Assembly (NCBI GenBank): GCA_003520455.1
Contig: DOUV01000631.1
Coordinates: 1-34,369 of the forward strand
From: Chloroflexota bacterium
Lineage (GTDB): Bacteria > Chloroflexota > Anaerolineae > Ardenticatenales > Ardenticatenaceae
DNA: 34,369 bases
Reading direction: 5' to 3'
Below, one piece after another: positions 17,490 to 24,993 of the stretch. The notes beneath the pieces are model-generated. The model worked only from the letters and a program-made list of their open reading frames with translations, was not told where the DNA came from and ran no database searches. The position numbers were made by a program, and so were the translations under genes. Within the stretch, counting starts at the first letter, position 1. Every line of letters starts with the position of its first letter.

Positions 17490-17673
17490 CGGCCGAGTCG
17501 CGGCGGGCATCAAGGTCGGCCGATTGATGATGCCGAGAGCGTGAAGTGAGAGTCGGACCTGGATGCCGAACGGCACACCCCATTGTGGTCCCCCGGACAG
17601 CGGGGAAGCACGGACGGTAGGATCTTGATGGCCAGGGCATCCTGCCCGCCGCTCCAGTGAAACGGAGGAGCGG
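17490..17673 (+). ncRNA. Candidate bridge RNA leader of the IS110 element
   Basis: The leader between the -10 and the transposase start is non-coding and folds into successive stems by eye. One pairs GGCATCA with TGATGCC around an internal loop (about 17506-17543). A larger stem GGACC/GGTCC encloses TGCCG-AA-CGGCA. A third is CCCCG-GACAG-CGGGG. Known IS110 bridge RNAs occupy this position and carry one loop matching the target and one matching the donor ends. I cannot pair these loops with the flanks, because the element ends are not defined. Confidence 0.4.
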
Positions 17674-19014
17674 ATGCCAGTGAGAGGGACTCATTGTGCG
17701 GGCGTTGAGGTGCACACGAAGACGATCGTGGTCGGCTGCCTGACAGCGGGGCCGGATGGCACGGGGCGTCGCGAAACTCGAACCTTCGGGACGACGACCA
17801 GCGAGTTGGTGGCGTTGTCGGATTGGCTGACGAGCCGGGGGATCACGCCTATCGCGATGGAAAGCACGGGTGAGGATTGGAAGCCGGTCTCCAACGTGCT
17901 GGCAGCCAACTTTGAAGTGCTGGGGGTGAATGCGGCGCCTAGCAAGAACGTGCCAGGTCGCAAGACCGATGGCACGGATGCCGAATGGATCGCCGAGTTG
18001 TTGCGGCACGGCCTGCTGCGCGCCAGCTTCATTCCACCGCTGGCGCAACGAGAGCGGCGTGACTTGACCCGCCAACGGACGATCTTGGTTCAGGAACGGG
18101 CAGCAGGGGTCAATCGGCTGCAGAAAGTGGTGGAATGGGCCAACCTCAAACTGAGCGGGGTCGTCACCGACGTGGTCGGCGTGTCGGCGCGTGCGATGCT
18201 GGCCGCGATCGTGGATGGCCAGAGCGATGTGGCGCTCTTGGCGGAGCTGGCCCGCGGACGGTTGCGCCGCAAACGGGCGGAACTGGAACAGGCCTTGGAC
18301 GGGCACGGGCCTGATCACCATCGCTGCTTGATGGCGCAGCCTGTGACCCACGTTGACTTCCGCGCTGACCAGATGGCGGCCTGCGACCCCCAGATCACCG
18401 CTCTGATCGAGGCCCAGTCGCCCCCTGCCGACCCACCGGCGGCGCGTGAAGCCCAGTCGCTGACGCCCGCCGCGCCTCCTGAGCAGACCCCCGACGTTGA
18501 AGGCGCCTGGCCGTGGGCAGAGGCGGTCGCGATTGGGGACAGGATCCCTGGCAGTGGTCGCCGGGTGGCTGAAATCATGGTCGCCGAAATCGGGACCGCT
18601 ATGCGCCGTTTTCCCGCCGCCGCCCACCTCGCCAGTTGGGCCAAACTAGCCCCCGGCCACAACGAAAGGGCCGGCAAACGCACTTCCGGTCGCATTGGCA
18701 CCGGCAATCTCTGGTTGCGAAGCGCCTTGATTCAGGCGGCTCAGGCCGCGGTCAACCGCCAAGACTCGTTCCTGGGCGCCTTCTATCGCCGCCTTGTCGC
18801 CCGCCGTGGGGTCAAGAAAGCCATTGTCGCCGTCGCCCAGAAGCTCTTGACCACCGCCTCCACCCTGCTCTGCAAGCGTGAGCACTCCCATGAGCGCGGT
18901 GCTGAATACCTTGATGAGCGCCGCACGCAACGGCGGGTCAATCGCTTACGCCACGACCTCGAGACACTCGGTTATACCGTCTCGCTCGAGCCTGTCGCCG
19001 CTTTGGTGGCGTAA
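17674..19014 (+). CDS. IS110-family transposase (RuvC-like DEDD plus serine domain)
   Basis: A 446-residue protein. The N-terminal DEDD domain has E63 (MESTGEDWKPV), D99 and D102 (GRKTDGTDAEWIAELLRHG). The first acidic position, usually Asp in GIDVHK-like motifs, is Glu (E12 in AGVEVHTKT). The C-terminal transposase_20-type domain has IMVAEIGTAM, FPAAAHLASWAKLAPGHNE, then SGRIGTGNLWLRSALIQAA and the family's conserved serine region. It is guided by its own RNA to recombine donor and target. The start is supported by GGAGG 5 bases upstream. The frame is intact, the only apparently full-length transposase gene of the IS cluster. A 398-codon frame on the opposite strand is a GC-driven shadow. 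Confidence 0.9.
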   Translation: MPVRGTHCAGVEVHTKTIVVGCLTAGPDGTGRRETRTFGTTTSELVALSDWLTSRGITPIAMESTGEDWKPVSNVLAANFEVLGVNAAPSKNVPGRKTDGTDAEWIAELLRHGLLRASFIPPLAQRERRDLTRQRTILVQERAAGVNRLQKVVEWANLKLSGVVTDVVGVSARAMLAAIVDGQSDVALLAELARGRLRRKRAELEQALDGHGPDHHRCLMAQPVTHVDFRADQMAACDPQITALIEAQSPPADPPAAREAQSLTPAAPPEQTPDVEGAWPWAEAVAIGDRIPGSGRRVAEIMVAEIGTAMRRFPAAAHLASWAKLAPGHNERAGKRTSGRIGTGNLWLRSALIQAAQAAVNRQDSFLGAFYRRLVARRGVKKAIVAVAQKLLTTASTLLCKREHSHERGAEYLDERRTQRRVNRLRHDLETLGYTVSLEPVAALVA

Positions 19015-19102
19015 CCGTTCCGGGCCTTGCCTGTGGCTTTGCTTGCCCACTGCCCCGACCTATTTTCACGGTAGGATCAGTCCAGTGGGGGGAAGTTTCG
19101 AA

Positions 19103-19285
19103 ATGCTAGCGCAATTCACAGCAGGCTCTATGGCAGTCCTGATAGCTGCTTTCACTTTCTTGACAGTCAGCATTGCTGTCACCAAGCCAATGCCTTTTCG
19201 TGCAGCCTATATTGCGGTTGGATCTAAACAGAGGCGGGCACGTGAGTTGATTGAAGAAATGGCGTTGCGGAGCCGGTCGTCTTGA
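19103..19285 (+). CDS. Possible small membrane protein
   Basis: A 60-codon frame starts at ATG 19103 with GGGGGGAAG about 7 bases upstream. It encodes MLAQFTAGSMAVLIAAFTF followed by LTVSIAVTKP, a likely single membrane helix, and then a basic tail (GSKQRRARELIEEMALRSRS). The hydrophobic-then-basic order suggests an inner-membrane anchor with a cytoplasmic tail. There is no family that I know. The frame also contains a TTGACA (19160-19165), so part of the sequence could be regulatory. It could be a chance frame beside the IS110 element. Confidence 0.35.
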   Translation: MLAQFTAGSMAVLIAAFTFLTVSIAVTKPMPFRAAYIAVGSKQRRARELIEEMALRSRSS

Positions 19286-19664
19286 TGCTTGCGAAGGAGT
19301 GTGATAGAGTGTCGGCGCGAACGTGACGCATCACTCGATTCGGCGCACCGGATCGACGCTTCAGGCTCCCGACGTGCCCCGCAAGACACCACTGCCACGC
19401 TGCGGCGGGAGCGCGGCCCGCTGCGGTGGGGGACTCAAAGAAATACACGGGGATAGGTGGGCAACCTCTGTGTTGTGGAGAGGCTTGTCCACTTTTTGTT
19501 TGGCGGGTTGAGGCGCGAGGCCGTTGCCGCACAACCAAACGCCAGCTTCCTGAATGGAGGCGGTGCGGACCGGATTTGATCTCCTTGTGGCGACGGATGG
19601 ACTGACCAGAGCGGCATCATCGGCTGTGCAGGGGGATTATGTATCCTCTCAAAAAGCCGGGGGA
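19286..19664. other. Region without a recognisable gene
   Basis: Short open frames on both strands, none with a ribosome site and a recognisable family. It marks the change from the GC-rich IS zone to the more AT-rich DUF262 gene. Confidence 0.5.
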
Positions 19665-19711
19665 GGGCGGTGTGTGGAGGTGCGGCTGCACCGCGCCTCC
19701 ACACACCGCCC
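19665..19711. repeat. Long perfect hairpin before the defence island
   Basis: Arms 19665-19680 and 19696-19711 are perfectly complementary over 16 bases (core GGGCGGTGTGTGGAGG). Inside, a further 4-bp stem GCGG/CCGC encloses a 5-base loop. On the minus strand a T5 run follows 8 bases after the stem. It sits 113 bases before the first defence gene. It could be an insulating terminator, an RNA element or the end of a small mobile element. Confidence 0.7.
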
Positions 19712-19823
19712 CAGAAAACTGAAAAGATATGGGATAATGACGATTGGGGGCGGACTCATCTGCCAGGACGGGGCGTATGCCGAATCTTGTCGGCAGAATA
19801 ACAAGTTGACCTAAGGAAAGATC

Positions 19824-22079
19824 ATGAGCGAAACCGTTTTTAAACAAGTCAATTACGACCTGCATTCCCTGGTCAAGTATATCGAACTGGGTGAGATCGG
19901 TTTGCCCGACATTCAGCGCCCGTTTGTCTGGAAAAACGCCAAAGTGCGGGATTTATTCGACTCCATGTATCGGGGTTACCCGGTGGGTTACTTGCTGTTC
20001 TGGCAAAACGGATTTTCCGATGATGCCCGTGTGATTGGCACGGATACCAAACAAAAACCTCCGCGCCTGTTGATCGTGGACGGCCAGCAACGGTTAACGT
20101 CTCTATATGCGGTTGTAAACAGGATTCCGGTGATCCGCGAAAACTATGGCAGCGAACTGATTCATATTGCTTTTAATCCACTTCTAGAGAAATTTGAAGT
20201 TGCCGATGCAGCCACCCGTAGAGATAAGTCATACATTCCCGACATCTCCATATTGTGGAGCAAGGAGACGGACCTGTTCGAGGTTGTTGACCGTTATCTT
20301 TCTGAATTGAGAGGTTCACGCGAAGTCAGCAGCGAGGAAGAAAAGCGAATAAAAAGGACGATTTCAAAACTCCAGTCACTTTTGAGTTTTCCCTTTACTG
20401 CACTGGAACTCTCGGCGAATATCAGCGAAGAGGATGTGGCCGATGTTTTTGTGCGCATCAACAGCAAAGGCACACCGCTCAACCAGGCTGACTTTATTCT
20501 GACGCTGATGTCGGTCTTCTGGGATCACGGTCGAACTCAGCTTGAGCGCTTCTGCCAGGAGGCGCGCAAACCATCAGGAGGCAAGCCCTCACCGTTCAAT
20601 CATTTTATTCAACCCGACCCTGATCAACTGCTGCGGGTCAGCGTGGGACTTGGATTCAAGCGGGCACGACTCAAATATGTTTATTCCCTGTTGCGGGGGA
20701 AGGACCTGGAAACGGAACAATTCAGCGATGAGCGGCGAGTTATGCAGTTCGAAGTGCTCAAAAAAGCCCAGGAACGGGTAGTCAATCTTCAGTATTGGCA
20801 TGACTTCATGAATTGTATTCGGTTGGCGGGTTTCCGCAGCGGCAAGATGATCAGTTCACAGAACAACCTGCTTTTTTCTTACATCCTCTATCTTCTCGGA
20901 CGGACAGAGTACGGCGTTGAAGAATTCCGCCTGCGAAGGGTTATCGCACGGTGGTTTTTCATGTCCAGCCTCACAGGACGCTTCACCGGCTCGCCGGAGA
21001 CAAGCATGGAATTCGACCTGGCCCGCTTCCGTGAAGTGAAAGATGCGGATGGTTTCGTGAATATATTGGAACGTGCCTGCGATCTGGCGTTGACGGAGGA
21101 CTATTGGAAAATTACACTGCCGAATGACCTGGCAACATCATCGCCCCGAAGCCCTTCGCTGTTTGCCTACAACGCAGCCCAGGTGTTGCTCGACGCATAC
21201 GCTCTGTTTTCCAAATTAAAGGTTTCGGAGCTGCTAGACCCGGTATCACAAGGGGTTCGTGGGGCGATAGAGCGGCATCACCTTTTTCCAAAGGGCTATC
21301 TCGGGACGCTCGGCATTACCGATTTGCGAGAGACAAATCAGATCGCCAACTATGCACTCGTCGAGTGGGGTGATAACATCAAGATCTCAGATCAGTCTCC
21401 TGCCGCTTATCTGCTGGGATTGTTATCACGCTTCAGCAAAAAAGAACAGGCGCGTATGTACCATTGGCACGCTCTCCCCGAGAATTGGGAACAGATGAAT
21501 TACCAGGGCTTCCTGGAAAAACGGCGGGAACTGATTGCCCAGGTTATTCTGGAAGGCTATCGAACACTTACGGCTGAACAGGTCGAAATAGCTCCAGTTC
21601 CGTCCCTTTCCATAAACGACATCATCGAAACCGGCGAATCGAGCGAAGTTGAATTTAAATCCACTCTACGGGTGAACTTGCATACCGGCAGCAGAGATCC
21701 AAAGATTGAATTGGCAGGATTGAAAACTATCGCGGGATTTCTCAACACAAATGGTGGCACTCTAACGATCGGTGTTGCCGATGACGGTACTCCTCTCGGC
21801 ATTAATGCTGACGGTTTTGAGAATGAAGATAAAATGAGCCTCCATCTTGTGAATCTGATAAAAGACCGCATAGGGCCGACGATGATGCAGTTTATCCATG
21901 CGCGCTTTGAAGATTATGACAGTTGTAGAGTTATGGTTATTGAGTGCTCCAAAGCCAGAACACCCGTATTTGTAAAAGATGGAAACATGGAGCGCTTTTA
22001 TATCCGTACCGGCCCTTCTACGACAGAATTAAGCGCCAGTCAGACACAAGAGTATATCAAACAGAGGTACAAGGGCTAA
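19824..22079 (+). CDS. DUF262-HNH-AlbA_2 fusion, predicted defence protein
   Basis: A 751-residue protein in three parts. The N-terminal DUF262 domain (about 1-260), as in GmrS/GmrD and related restriction proteins, has the ParB-like nucleotide-site motif DGQQR (86-90) and VFVRINSKGTPLNQAD. A HNH/DUF1524-like nuclease region centres on ERHHLFPKGYLG (H485, H486), with downstream asparagines in NQIANYALVEWGDN. A C-terminal AlbA_2 (Schlafen-type) domain (about 598-745) has GESSEVEFKSTLR and GGTLTIGVADDGTPLGI. DUF262 proteins act against phage DNA, often modified DNA, using nucleotide hydrolysis. The AlbA_2 part may add nucleic-acid binding or RNase activity. The start is fixed by AGGAAAG 3 bases upstream. 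Codon use is more AT-rich than in the left half of the window, which suggests acquisition. Confidence 0.85.
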   Translation: MSETVFKQVNYDLHSLVKYIELGEIGLPDIQRPFVWKNAKVRDLFDSMYRGYPVGYLLFWQNGFSDDARVIGTDTKQKPPRLLIVDGQQRLTSLYAVVNRIPVIRENYGSELIHIAFNPLLEKFEVADAATRRDKSYIPDISILWSKETDLFEVVDRYLSELRGSREVSSEEEKRIKRTISKLQSLLSFPFTALELSANISEEDVADVFVRINSKGTPLNQADFILTLMSVFWDHGRTQLERFCQEARKPSGGKPSPFNHFIQPDPDQLLRVSVGLGFKRARLKYVYSLLRGKDLETEQFSDERRVMQFEVLKKAQERVVNLQYWHDFMNCIRLAGFRSGKMISSQNNLLFSYILYLLGRTEYGVEEFRLRRVIARWFFMSSLTGRFTGSPETSMEFDLARFREVKDADGFVNILERACDLALTEDYWKITLPNDLATSSPRSPSLFAYNAAQVLLDAYALFSKLKVSELLDPVSQGVRGAIERHHLFPKGYLGTLGITDLRETNQIANYALVEWGDNIKISDQSPAAYLLGLLSRFSKKEQARMYHWHALPENWEQMNYQGFLEKRRELIAQVILEGYRTLTAEQVEIAPVPSLSINDIIETGESSEVEFKSTLRVNLHTGSRDPKIELAGLKTIAGFLNTNGGTLTIGVADDGTPLGINADGFENEDKMSLHLVNLIKDRIGPTMMQFIHARFEDYDSCRVMVIECSKARTPVFVKDGNMERFYIRTGPSTTELSASQTQEYIKQRYKG

Positions 22080-22180
22080 TAAGCGACTTAACTCCATTTT
22101 AAACCACGAAGCGAACTCATCTGTAAAGCCGGGGGCGGAGAACGTCTTCGGTCTTGCTATTTCGCTCCGTAGGGTGTGTG

Positions 22181-23161
22181 ATGGTTGAACCGACCTTCAT
22201 GGATACAGAGGACAGCGCAACCGTGATTCCCAGCACAGCGAGAGCAGACAACCGCGCATCTGAAGCATATGCACGAAGTATCTTCGAGTGGCTCTATCCT
22301 GACCTGAGTACCCGTCGCGGTTGCTCTCGTCTGCTTACCAGCGCGATTCTGTTTGCCAACCAACAGAGTTCTTCCTGCTGGGGCGTGACGCTATTCTCAA
22401 ATCGAGTGCGGCTCAATGTCGGCCAAATGGAGGTTGTCGTTCTCCGCCCATCCGAGGTTTACCTTGTGCTGGCTGAGCCGGGCATCCCAGAGTCGGTGCG
22501 GGAACAAATCGCCTCATATTTGTTTTTCCCGCTAGGCGCTTACCCCAGTGTCCCTGGGGAGAAGGCATTGTGTCGAGTGCCGCCGTCACGGATCGAAAGG
22601 ATCTACCCGCTCGTTGAGGCCGCACATCAGGCCTTGGTACAGCGGGCCGCAGAACGGAAAAGGACAACGCCGTTTCAGGCAAGCTTTTCTCCAGGTGTGA
22701 TTCAATATCTGAGAACATTGCTTGGTGCTTGGCTGCCGTTACCCTCTTATTTTGCGCAGATTGGTTACGAAGCAGGGCTGTTTCCCGACGAGGTTCGAGA
22801 GGAAGATATTTTTCGCGAGGGGGCGGTGCGCCACGTATCGGTCAACGCTTACGAGCGCGATTCAAGGGCACGCCAGCGATGTATTGAGTTCTACGGCACC
22901 AGTTGTATTGTCTGCGGTCTCAACTTTGAGGAGCTTTACGGCGAGGTGGGTACGAGCTTCATCCATGTCCATCACCTCCGACCACTTGGCGAAATTGGAG
23001 CAGAATACGAGGTTGATCCGCGGAACGATCTTCGTCCTGTCTGTCCGAACTGCCATGCGATGATTCATCGTCGTGTACCAGCATTCAGCATCGAAGAAGT
23101 CAAAGCGTTTTTGAACGAGTCACGAGTTCCCTCTGAAATCATGAGGAGGCGGCGCACCTAA
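22181..23161 (+). CDS. McrA-like HNH endonuclease, short form
   Basis: A 326-residue protein. The C-terminal HNH domain has the metal-finger cysteines C242 and C245, the catalytic HVHHL (H264-H265) and CPNCHAMIH, preceded by VNAYERDSRARQ. The N-terminal 170 residues contain SSCWGVTLFSNRVRLNVGQM, which resembles the middle part of the next protein and may read DNA modification. McrA-type enzymes cut methylated DNA. The ATG at 22181 is preferred to a TTG 27 bases earlier, although only a weak AGGGTG site precedes it. It lies 101 bases after the DUF262 gene on the same strand and is probably co-transcribed. Confidence 0.8.
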   Translation: MVEPTFMDTEDSATVIPSTARADNRASEAYARSIFEWLYPDLSTRRGCSRLLTSAILFANQQSSSCWGVTLFSNRVRLNVGQMEVVVLRPSEVYLVLAEPGIPESVREQIASYLFFPLGAYPSVPGEKALCRVPPSRIERIYPLVEAAHQALVQRAAERKRTTPFQASFSPGVIQYLRTLLGAWLPLPSYFAQIGYEAGLFPDEVREEDIFREGAVRHVSVNAYERDSRARQRCIEFYGTSCIVCGLNFEELYGEVGTSFIHVHHLRPLGEIGAEYEVDPRNDLRPVCPNCHAMIHRRVPAFSIEEVKAFLNESRVPSEIMRRRRT

Positions 23162-23342
23162 CTCCTGGCGCTTCGGTCGCGTGCGGCTGACGGCTACTTC
23201 CACCGTGAACCGACTACTTTGGCCAGAGCCACGTACACCGCTCGTAGAAGCCTCAACAGGGCGGCTGCAAGCGTGTTAAGCCGTCGCGACATTATTGCCT
23301 TGATCATTGAGGTGCTGGACGGGGGAAGTCTGGAGGCACAGG

Positions 23343-24641
23343 ATGGTTTCTGACGAACTTGGCAATGCGGCCCCATCGGTCGAAGCATACCGTGACGCCC
23401 TGATGGCTCTTTGCAACAGTCTTCCTGGCAACCATCTTCGGATGCTTCAAATGCACTATGCCGCGCCACAGCAAACGATTAACCCAGAAATCTTTGCGCA
23501 GGAGGTAGGCTACTCAAACCGCAGTGCTGTCAACCTTCAATATGGGTTGCTTGCAAAGCGTGTGTGCGAGATTCTCAATTTGAAGCTGAGGTTTCACATT
23601 CAGGCTTTGATTATCTTTGTACATTCGGAGTCAGCAACAGGGAAAGCGGCAACGTGGATCATGCGGCCGCAAGTCGCTGGGGCACTGGAGCAACTGGGTT
23701 GGGTCCAAAAGCTGACCGCACTTCCAAATCGAGTACCCGCTAAGGCATCTGAGGTATTAGGGAGTCCACATGAGCAGGCTACCGATTTCAATGAGTGGCA
23801 GATGGATGTGCGCCGTTGGTTGCACTCACGCCACGACTTCTCCACTGATTTGGCGAGTAACATCGTCTCCTTCTTCGAACTTGCGTTTGAGCACACCCGT
23901 TGTCCGCAACGTGCCTGGTTTGGCGTCCATTCCTCGGCCGTGAGCCTGGTTGTTGGGGGCATCTTCCTAGCGGCAATCTGTCGCTCCGGCGAGAACCGAG
24001 GCGTCTGGTTACTCGTGGATCAGCAACCGCCTGCGTTTGAAGGTGTTGAGTATTGGCCGGTGAAATCAACCCGGAACTCCAAGTTTCCTTTGATCTGGGC
24101 CCATTCATCCTTGCTGACGGTTATTCCAAACCTGATTCAGAATGCACGCATCTGGGAATCGTTCAGTGCGGCGTCAGAGAAGATCCTTTACACACCACGG
24201 GTTGCGAGTGATCGAGATGCGGTGCAGGAACGCCGGAAGAAGCGGCGTCTCACCGATTTTTGGGGCAACCGTGCGGTGAACCTGTTTCCCGACGAAGTGG
24301 ATGAGAAGGCAGAATTCCGAGAAGGTGCGAAGCGCCAAGTCACCGTCAATGCCTATGAGCGTGATCCAAGAGCGCGTGAAGCTTGTATCCAGCATTATGG
24401 TGCACGTTGTTTCATCTGTGGATTTTCATTTGGAGAATTCTACGGCAAGGTAGCCGACGGCTTCATACATGTACATCATTTGCGTCCGCTTTCGGAAATC
24501 GGCGCGGAGTACACAATTGATCCAATAGAAGAGCTGCGTCCAGTGTGCCCAAACTGCCATGCGGTCTTGCATCTTCATCCGAAGTCACCGTTTAGTATTC
24601 AGGAGGTCGTCGAGTTATTGCATCAGAGGAGCGCGAGTTAA
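23343..24641 (+). CDS. McrA-like HNH endonuclease, long form
   Basis: A 432-residue protein. The N-terminal domain (about 10-75, LPGNHLRMLQMHYAAPQQTI through GYSNRSAVNLQYGLLAKR) is of a type found at the start of many HNH restriction proteins. The middle domain (about 150-310) contains RAWFGVHSSAVSLVVGGIFL. The C-terminal HNH has C356, C359, HVHHL (H378-H379) and CPNCHAVLH. Over about 96 residues the nuclease part is about two thirds identical to that of the preceding gene, so the two are paralogues. The start is fixed by GGAGG 6 bases upstream. The 181-base gap before it holds no gene. A role in cutting modified foreign DNA is inferred from the family. Confidence 0.8.
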   Translation: MVSDELGNAAPSVEAYRDALMALCNSLPGNHLRMLQMHYAAPQQTINPEIFAQEVGYSNRSAVNLQYGLLAKRVCEILNLKLRFHIQALIIFVHSESATGKAATWIMRPQVAGALEQLGWVQKLTALPNRVPAKASEVLGSPHEQATDFNEWQMDVRRWLHSRHDFSTDLASNIVSFFELAFEHTRCPQRAWFGVHSSAVSLVVGGIFLAAICRSGENRGVWLLVDQQPPAFEGVEYWPVKSTRNSKFPLIWAHSSLLTVIPNLIQNARIWESFSAASEKILYTPRVASDRDAVQERRKKRRLTDFWGNRAVNLFPDEVDEKAEFREGAKRQVTVNAYERDPRAREACIQHYGARCFICGFSFGEFYGKVADGFIHVHHLRPLSEIGAEYTIDPIEELRPVCPNCHAVLHLHPKSPFSIQEVVELLHQRSAS

Positions 24642-24993
24642 GCGATAATGCAGTTTGATTGTGGAAAGGGTCACGACGATGGTGGTCATCCCACTCAGCA
24701 ACGACACCAGACGGCGGGAATGTTGCTAATCTGGACCGTTGTCCAACCAGCGGCTGCACCGGACGCAACGGGCGCGGGCCGCACTGTGAGTTTGCCTTCA
24801 GCATCGTCTCTTTGCTATCGGTGTTGGCGGTACTCTCGCCTTGCGCCGGTGAGCTATAGGGTCGTCCGGCCGCGAAAGTACTGCAGGCAGTAACGAATGC
24901 GTACCACAATCCAAAACCAACTCGTCACCCGTCGGTAACGCGCCATTCCTCACGTGGCCCGAGGTCTCATCCTCACAAGATCACACGAGTAGC
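24642..24993. other. Gene-free gap before the restriction operon
   Basis: I see no recognisable coding sequence, terminator or strong promoter. Short frames on both strands are not supported by ribosome sites. The promoter of the downstream operon probably lies here but cannot be pinned down. Confidence 0.45.

Larger units (their letters stand above)
17479..19090 (+). mobile_element. IS110-family element (ends approximate)
   Basis: Defined by an IS110 transposase gene with a structured non-coding leader of about 190 bases on its 5' side, the arrangement of the IS110 (not IS1111) branch. These elements lack terminal inverted repeats and make no clear duplications, so the exact ends cannot be read. 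The left end should lie a few bases before the -10 element at 17482, and the right end soon after the transposase stop. Confidence 0.55.

Noticed and set aside
17154..17549. 131-codon plus-strand frame before the IS110 element
   Set aside because: No ribosome site or family resemblance; it overlaps the candidate left end and leader RNA of the element.
17431..18627. 398-codon open frame on the minus strand opposite the IS110 transposase
   Set aside because: The plus strand carries the intact transposase; the minus product is Arg/His/Pro-rich with no family motif.
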